Both the position numbers and the translations under genes were made by a program. Under the pieces are notes generated by a model. It made no database searches and was not told the DNA's origin. It saw only the letters and a list, made by a program, of their open reading frames with translations. A stretch of DNA of 64,000 nucleotides from Benincasa hispida (taxonomy: Eukaryota > Streptophyta > Magnoliopsida > Cucurbitales > Cucurbitaceae): positions 39,090,746-39,154,745 of the forward strand of contig NC_052354.1 in NCBI RefSeq assembly GCF_009727055.1, written 5' to 3'. How positions within the stretch are numbered: position 1 is the stretch's first letter; each line of letters starts with the position of its first letter. Shown one piece after another: positions 58,001 through 64,000 of the stretch.

Positions 58001-61000
58001 ATATTTATTATATTGTATATAGAATGGAATGTGCAGTGCATTAGAGACCTTTTGTGGGCAATCATATGGAGCAAAACAATACCATATGTTAGGAATTCAC
58101 TTGCAAAGAGCCATGGTTGTTCTTCTTCTCGCCAGCTTCCCACTCGCCGCCGTCTGGTTCAACGCCGGCGATATTCTTCGCCTGCTCGGCCAAGATTCCG
58201 AGATCGCGGTGGAGGCTGGCCGCTACGCCCGTTGTATGGTTCCCAGCATTTTCGCCTACGCGATTCTTCAGTGCCACGTTCGTTTCCTGCAGACCCAGAA
58301 CAATGTTCTTCCCGCCGCCGTCGCCGCCGCTGCCACGGCGGTGCTCCACTGCTTTGTGTGTTGGGCTTTGGTGTTCCGGTCGGGGTTGGGGAACCGTGGG
58401 GCGGCCTTGGCTAATGCTGTGTCGTACTGGATAAATGCGACGGCGATGGTGGTTTATGTTAGAGTTGCGCCGTCGTGCCGGAAGACGTGGACTGGATTTT
58501 CCGGCGAGGCGTTTTGTGGGATTTTGAACTACGTTAAACTCGCCATTCCTTCTGCCCTCATGCACAGGTTCCAAAGCCTTTTTTTTTAAAAAAAAAATTT
58601 AATTGTCAATTTAATCACATTAATATNNNNNNNNNNNNNNNNNNNNTATATATTTTAAATAGCTTTTTGGTGGTAGATTTTGGTTCAATTTCTATTTTGT
58701 TCATATTATACTTTTAGTTTTAAATTTGGAGTTTAGGTTTTAAAATGTTAAAATTTTATTTTTAAGATATGGGTTTTGTTTTAATTTGATCGTTTTGAGA
58801 TTTATATTTTTACCTTAATTTTTCATTAATTGTCAACTTTTCATCTTTAGTGATACTAGTCTATTAATTAATTTAAAATAATTATAATTAATTGAATTTC
58901 ATTAATTTTTCATCCATGCTTAAAATTAAATTTAGAATTTCATTTCATAATTAATTTAAATTGATTAATAGACATTAGCATCAAAAACTAAAATTAAGAA
59001 TTTAGTTAAAAATCAAGATTAAAAATGTAAATCTTAGAATTTAGAGACTCTAAATTGAAACAAAACTTAAATCTCAATAGTAAAATTGTAACATTTTAAA
59101 ATTTAAAGACTAAATTAAAACAAAACTAAAAAAAATTAAGGATTAAAAATATAACATTTTGAAATCTTTCAAATAAAAACTAGATTCAAAATTTAGAGAC
59201 ACAATAAGTATTTTTTCCAGGTTTTCTTTTGTTTAGAAAAAAAAAAAATCAAATATTAATTCTGAATAAATTATAAATTTGATTTCCATAGAAATTTGGT
59301 TTAAAAGTTCTAATTAGTCTATGGGCTCAGCTTCCATTTGTGAATCTTTAACTAAAAGAATCAAATTGGTACTCTTAAAATCCTTGGTATGAAATTGGAA
59401 TTTAATAGGGATCATCAATAGTTGAAACTAAGCTGAATCATATAGACTAAAGAAATTAAAAAATTTAAAACTATAGGATCAAATTAAAACTTGTCTAGAG
59501 CTCAAATTTGTAATTTAATGGGCTATTAATACCATTGATTAAATGATTATTAAATTAAAAAAAAAGGTTGACATACTAACTATATTTTTATTCAAAATTC
59601 AACGATAGTAGAGATGAATGATCGAACTATGATTCAACCTTTAAGATATGCTAATTATATAAATTTATTTACTAAGCTATATTTGAATCGACAAATGTTG
59701 ACATACAAATATAAATGCTTTAAACTAAATTTATATGATAATTTTTTTAATATATGGAGTATAGGGTAATTCTATCATCATAATCAGTTATTTTTTTTTT
59801 AAAAAAAAACCTTGAAATGTACGTTATTAAAGCCTTCAGATTTTTTTTAGTACAATAAAAAGTAGTACACATATTTCTTTGATAATTAACTTGATCGATT
59901 GATTTATTTAATTTTGGGAACAGTTTGGAGATATGGTCATTTGAGATGGTGGTTTTGTTATCAGGGCTTCTTCCCAATCCAAAGCTTGAAACTTCAGTTC
60001 TATCAATCAGGTGAATTGACTAATTTAATTTTGATACTATATATACAATGTTAATTAAATTAAATTTTAATAAATAATGCAGGCTCTAATCCTAATTAGC
60101 ATTAGTTAATCTCTTTTTCAGCCTCAATATATGTTCAATGATTTACATGATACCCCTTGGAATCACTGGTGCAGTGAGGTTAGTTACACTTAATTAATTT
60201 TACTTTTCATATTTTTCTTCATTCCTATGTTTTTTTGCTATTACAAATTAGGAAAAATAGAATGATGGAATTTAGGTGGTACAAGAAAGAACTAGCTTTA
60301 GGATAATTTATGAGGAGCTCTAAAAAAAATGACAGGGACTAAACTGAAAATTTTAAAAGATGAATTTTGCTTTCATATTTTGAACCAAAACCTTCAAAAA
60401 CAATGAAAATAACTGGGAAAATCAATTTTATAATTCTCCTCAATTTAACACATTGAAGGAGTAATGATATTAATTTAAACCCTAAACGTACATATAGGTC
60501 TCGTTTATTAAGGTCCCGTTTGATAAACTTTTTTTTGTTTTTGAAAATTAAGCCTATAGACGTTACTTCCACCTCTAAAATTCTTTCTTTGTTATTTACT
60601 TTTACCAATGGTTTAGAAAACCAAGCCAAGTTTTGAGAACTAAAAAAAGTAGCTTTAAAAAAGTTGCGTTTGTTTTTTTAAATCGACTAAGAATTAAACC
60701 ATTGTACTTAAGAAATATGCAAATTATTGTAAGAAATGTAATTGAAATAGACTTAATTTTCAAAAACAAAAACAAAAAATCAAATAGTTATCAAACGGGC
60801 CTAACTAATTCGATTTTATTTTTAGTTTTTAAAAATTAAGTCTATTTTCTCTTTGTTTTATATAATAATTTGCATATTTATTAAGTACGAGAATTGAATT
60901 TTTAGTCAAATTAAAATTTTTAAAAACAAAATTTTAAGGGCCGTTTGATAATCATTTGCTTTTTTGTTTTTTTTTTGTATTTTAAAATTAAGCAAGCATA

Positions 61001-62097
61001 TAGACATTACTTCAACCTCTAAATTTTTTCCTTAATTATGTACTTCTTACTAATGGTTTAAAAAGCCAAGCCAAACTAAAAAAACAAGCTTTTAAAATGT
61101 TGTTTTTGTTTTTGTAATTTGGTTAAAAATCCAATCATTGTACTTGATAAAGATGCAAATTATTATATGAATTGAGGAAAAAATAGACTTAATTTTCAAA
61201 AACTAAAAACAAAAAATAAAATGGTTTCCAAATTGGGCTAAATAATTCTCATTTTAGTATTTGAAATTTGACATGGTTTTTTAATATTGGTAAAAGAATG
61301 GATAACAATGAAATAAATTTAAAGATAGAAAAATTGTTAATAGGCTTTTAATTTTCAAAACCTAAAAGTTAAAAGCTAAATGATTACTAAACGGAATCTA
61401 AATGAATCAATTTAACCTTTCATTAAAAATTTATGACCATTTTCACTTGGTTTTAATCAAACTGGTCTCAAATCACTTGGTTTCAATCATACTGGACTCA
61501 AAGTCAGCTACAAATGTATTTCCCTCAATATCTTACCAAAGGAAAAAAAAAATGTAATTCTTTCCATACAAGTAGGAGAAAAGTAAAGAAAGACAAGAGA
61601 AGAAGAAAACCACTAATATTAATATATACTAGCCATTTGATTATAGTATTTATCTATAACATTATTACATCAGAATACCAAAAATATGGCCAAAATCGGT
61701 TTATTTATGAAAGTTTGGACTTTTAATTCATATAATTATTAATTGAGACTTTTGATACAACTTTAAAGTATAAATGAATCTTTTTCACCATATTTTATAA
61801 TATATCTTGTTCTGGTTGCACTTTGGTTATTTATCTCGATCTATATTTGTTGGAACAGCACAAGAGTTTCAAATGAACTTGGGGCAAGAAGGCCAACGGC
61901 GGCCATCTTAGCAGGACGTGTTGCAATGGGGATGGTGATCATAGAGAGCACAATAACAGCCATTATCATCATCATTGATAGAAGATTATGGGGTTATTGT
62001 TACAGTACTGATGAGACTGTGGTTAGATATTTGGCCCAAATCTTGATTTTGCTTGCGATTGTGCACATCTTCGATGGAATTCAATCTATTTTCTCAG
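51828..62097 (+). CDS. MATE efflux transporter (DETOXIFICATION family), copy C, partial
   Basis: Visible exons: 51828-52092, 58023-58567, 59924-60010, 60122-60178, 61859-62097. The gene runs off the right edge. Exons 2-5 have exactly the lengths and phases of copy B (545, 87, 57, 239 nt), all GT-AG, and are open. Exon 1 is 265 nt with several one-base indels, so the ATG frame ends at a TGA before the exon end. Changes at normally conserved sites include Gly to Cys in the GMGSALET motif (reads GMCSALET) and Gly to Arg in NELGAG (reads NELGAR). Homology with copy B extends through the introns, showing tandem duplication; later insertions differ between copies. Role as in copy B, if functional; damage in exon 1 makes it a probable pseudogene unless the indels are assembly errors. 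Confidence 0.75.
52093..55402. other. MATE copy C intron 1, first part
   Basis: No gene is seen. 52550-53170 holds several copies of a dispersed word family (CCCATTTAGTAATCATTT, TTTTTGTTTTTGACTTTTGA, GTACAATGGTTGAATTCTTA) shared with intron 4 of this gene. From 53230 to 53530 the sequence aligns with intron 1 of copy B (AAAGTGTGCCTTTCTAGTTT at about 53498 against 23259). Confidence 0.5.
55403..56255. mobile_element. Mutator-like MITE, 853 bp, with 9-bp target duplication
   Basis: Terminal inverted repeats of about 50 bp: GGGAGATTTTTAAAAGTAGA at the left, GGAAAATTTTCACAAATAGA as the reverse complement of the right end. Flanks TTAAAAGTT (55394-55402) and TTAAAAATT (56256-56264) match at 8 of 9, as for Mutator-type elements. 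Copy B has a plain TTAAAATTT site at the matching place (about 24510), so the insertion is specific to copy C. The interior holds a GC-richer block (55500-55760) and a TCTATCA/TGATAGA array. No transposase is seen. Confidence 0.75.
55870..56200. repeat. Degenerate palindromic TCTATCA / TGATAGA array
   Basis: About 15 imperfect copies of AGTCTATCA and TGATAGAAGT alternate, each able to pair with its neighbour. Lies inside the Mutator-like element. Confidence 0.8.
56431..56987. mobile_element. Foldback element, 557 bp, arms about 250 bp
   Basis: The left arm (from GGAAAAATACCTTTTTAGTT) is the reverse complement of the right arm (ending AAAAAGATATTTTTTTTCC). Matching inner pairs include TTGATGATTTGGATTTAAAT with ATTTAAATCCAAATCATCAA and TAGATTATTTAAATGTTGAT with its right-arm partner near 56814-56832. 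A short centre of CTTCACGAG repeats sits near 56690-56745. TAAAAA occurs on both flanks, but no clean target duplication could be assigned. Confidence 0.8.
58023..58567 (+). CDS. MATE copy C exon 2
   Basis: 545 nt, starting AAT GGA ATG after TATATAG and ending CAC AG before GTTCCA. The open frame encodes [39 protein letters not shown] and [19 protein letters not shown]. Differences from copy B are mainly substitutions without indels, as expected under coding constraint. The reverse-strand frame at 58089-58574 is a shadow of this GC-rich exon. Confidence 0.9.
58627..58646. other. Assembly gap, 20 N
   Basis: Twenty undetermined bases in intron 2 of copy C. Confidence 0.99.
59924..60010 (+). 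CDS. MATE copy C exon 3
   Basis: 87 nt between GGGAACAG and GTGAAT. Same peptide as copy B exon 3 ([18 protein letters not shown]). Confidence 0.9.
60122..60178 (+). CDS. MATE copy C exon 4
   Basis: 57 nt between TTTTTCAG and GTTAGT, encoding [18 protein letters not shown]. Three residues differ from copy B. Confidence 0.88.
60511..60802. mobile_element. hAT-like MITE in intron 4 of copy C (first copy)
   Basis: Ends are inverted: AGGTCCCGTTTGATAA at the left and TTATCAAACGGGCCT at the right. The interior is GTTTTTGAAAATTAAG-type sequence. Target duplication not resolved. Confidence 0.6.
60937..61239. mobile_element. hAT-like MITE in intron 4 of copy C (second copy)
   Basis: Starts AGGGCCGTTTGATAATCATT and is homologous to the first copy throughout; its right end TTTCCAAATTGGGCT is degenerate. 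A third partial copy extends to about 61400 (ATTACTAAACGG). Confidence 0.55.
61859..62097 (+). CDS. MATE copy C exon 5
   Basis: 239 nt between TGGAACAG and GTTTGT, encoding [20 protein letters not shown] and onward to [13 protein letters not shown]. Gly to Arg in the NELGAG motif and Gly to Asp before [10 protein letters not shown] are notable. Confidence 0.88.
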
Positions 62098-64000
62098 GTT
62101 TGTTCTTCCTCTTAAATTACATAATATTTTCAATATTTACAATCGTTATAACTTTTTACTCAAATGTATCATTTCATCTTACAATCTTATTTCATTTTTC
62201 TTTTGTTAAAATTAAAACACGAAGAATCGAAAAATCAATTAAATCTGTAGAACGATGAATCAAACTTAGTGTACAAGAAAAAAAAGAATTGTATGTAATG
62301 GTATGGTGTCGAGCCCGCATATATTTTGATGCTCAAGTCAGTATTGAGTTTGTGAATAGTGTATAAATCAGTTGAAAATAGTATTATGTATTTGATCGTA
62401 ATTTCCTCTTGAATATATGTAGTCTTTCTTCTTTTATAAAGGATATTTATTCAAGAGGGAGCTTTCAAGCATTCTCCTCAAGGTTTTTGCCAAGATTTTT
62501 GGTCGTTATGAGACAAATGAAACGATCACTTAATAGACATGTGTGAGACAATAAACATCAAACTCCAAAGGAAAGTATTTTTTTGGTCAAGCCAATCCCT
62601 TCAAAGCTTCCCTTTAAGTAAGAAGGAAAGTTGGACCCTTTTTTTTAGGGGTCGGCCTCATGTTTGCTTCAACTCTTAGTAGTCGATCTTAAGGATAAAT
62701 CAACCTCCTTTGATGGGTGGATCATTTTGTTCTTGATCATTTTCTCAAATCACTATTAAGAGTGCGAACAAAATTCTACATTGGTTATGGAAGAGAATGA
62801 ACAAAGGTATATAAGTGTAGACAGTTATCTCCATTGGTATGAGATATTTTTCGGTGAAACCAAAAGTAAAGTCACGATGGTTTTTGCTCAAAGAGGATAA
62901 TATCGTACCATTGTGGAGATATGCAGAGATTCGTTGTCCCTATCAGTTACATCTCTTAAAACTTTAGCTAGCCAAAGACTTCGACCAGTTACCTCTTCTC
63001 TTGGGTTTGGCTGATACTTTCACCTACAACAATTGCTCCCACTTTCGAGTTAGGTTATGTTGCTTTTGTATACTTCTTGTCTAGCGGCTTGCTTGTTCCC
63101 AAGTTGATAGTTCAAATCATGCATGGTGAAACTTGATTAGGTAGTTTGGTTGGAACTTATCCATAGTGACCCCATTGCACTTCGACATTAGTATTAAGGC
63201 ATTTGTTCAGGCTTAATCGTTCTCTTGGGCCTAGATTCAAACATTGGTGTTTGCTAGAAATTCTTTTAAACCATACATTTGTCTAAGCTTTGATGTTCCT
63301 AAGGCATACCCATGTCCCACACTTGAGCATAGACACCTACCATTGACTATTAGCTTCCTGATATTTTTTCTAAGAATTTTGTTCATGGTCATCTCTTTAG
63401 AAGTCTTGAGTGATATATAATAAAATTCACTTTCACGCATCAACTTACATTTTTGGGTCAATTGATAATTTAAGATGGTAACAGAGCAGGATGATTCAAG
63501 ATGTCTTGTGTTCAAACCTATACATTATTATTTTCTTCTCGATTAATATTCATTTTCACTTGTCGGGTCTTCTTCATATATCAAGCCCACAAGTGAGGGG
63601 AGTGTTCAATGATATATAATTAAATTGGCCTTCATCTATCAACATAAATTTTTAGGTCAATTGGTGATTTAAGAAGAAGATCCAAATCTTTTGATTTCCT
63701 CCACAGTCTATATAATATCTATTTAATTACGTGTGCAAGTTCAACTAACGAACTCAACAACAAAAGTCTATAGACACCATTTGAAAATTCAAATTTTCAT
63801 ACAAAAAAAAATCATTTTAAAATATGAGAACTAAATACATATACAACTTTAAAGTAAAAGATTACAAGAAGCTTTCAAAAGTAATTCGAGTGAATAAACA
63901 CATCCGTATACAAATTCAAGAATTAATTAATCTTTGAAATATAAGATTTTTTTAATTTATATTTCATCTTCATCTTCAAGTATCTAATCATTAATCAAAT
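62098..64000 (+). other. MATE copy C intron 5 (partial)
   Basis: Aligns with intron 5 of copy B at both ends: 62300-62530 with 36430-36680, and 63940-64000 with 37450-37507. In copy B the last aligned point is 65 bases before exon 6, so copy C exon 6 should start just beyond the window. The extra length includes the TRIM-like element at 63404. Confidence 0.7.
63404..63673 (+). mobile_element. TRIM-like miniature LTR element, about 270 bp
   Basis: Two direct repeats of about 70 bp (63404-63473 and 63603-63673) share TGATATATAATnAAATT, CATCAAC/TATCAAC and GGTCAATTG. The first is followed by TGGTAACAGAGC (63476-63487), one base off the tRNA-iMet primer-binding site. The second is preceded by the purine-rich AAGTGAGGGGAGTG. 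This is the layout of a terminal-repeat retrotransposon in miniature. It has no coding capacity. Confidence 0.7.

Noticed and set aside
1..64000. tRNA, rRNA or snoRNA genes
   Set aside because: I looked for A/B-box and cloverleaf-like or rRNA-like sequence and saw none. The only tRNA-related signals are retrotransposon primer-binding sites. A covariance-model scan would be decisive.

Overview
The window is nuclear DNA of a flowering plant: AT-rich, intron-containing genes with GT-AG splice sites, Ty1-copia and CACTA-type transposons, MITEs and many microsatellites. The repeat repertoire (Copia LTRs, dispersed TCTATCA/GATAGA palindromic elements) resembles what I know from Cucurbitaceae. That assignment is an inference; no marker gene is present.

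The only host genes I can support are tandem copies of one plant MATE (multidrug and toxic compound extrusion, DETOXIFICATION family) transporter, all on the + strand. Copy B (21783-38396) has all eight exons with canonical splice sites and matching phases. Exon 1 carries a small frameshift after about nine codons, and intron 4 holds a Copia retrotransposon that is itself split by a nested solo LTR. Copy C (51828 to beyond the right edge) shows exons 1-5. Its exons 2-5 are open, but exon 1 has several single-base indels. Exon 6 should begin about 65-70 bases past the window end, judging from alignment of intron 5 with copy B. 'Copy A' (about 7570-20463) is a collinear but indel-riddled version of 21729-30930. 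It contains recognisable exons 1-4 and the same retrotransposon at the same intron position. It is about 38% longer than its source, mostly from short insertions, and no reading frame survives. I read it as probably a poorly corrected gap fill rather than a real gene.

Layout: 1-2150, LTR-like debris and a minus-strand Copia gag-protease remnant with a tRNA-iMet primer-binding site; 2463-7570, AT-rich sequence whose relation to the duplicate is unresolved; 7570-20463, noisy copy A; 20464-38396, MATE copy B with the retrotransposon in intron 4 (about 28.2-35.9 kb); 38.4-44.7 kb, further LTR debris and a plus-strand decayed Copia element ending in an inverted RNase H duplication; 44696-49337, a complete-ended CACTA transposon with a decayed TNP2 transposase and an internal minisatellite; 49338-51760, AT-rich upstream region of copy C; 51828-64000, MATE copy C with lineage-specific MITE, Mutator-like and TRIM-like insertions in introns 1, 4 and 5.

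I found no undescribed molecular system. The most informative observations are structural: the suspect duplication, the nested insertions with readable target-site duplications, and intron insertions that date differences between MATE paralogues.
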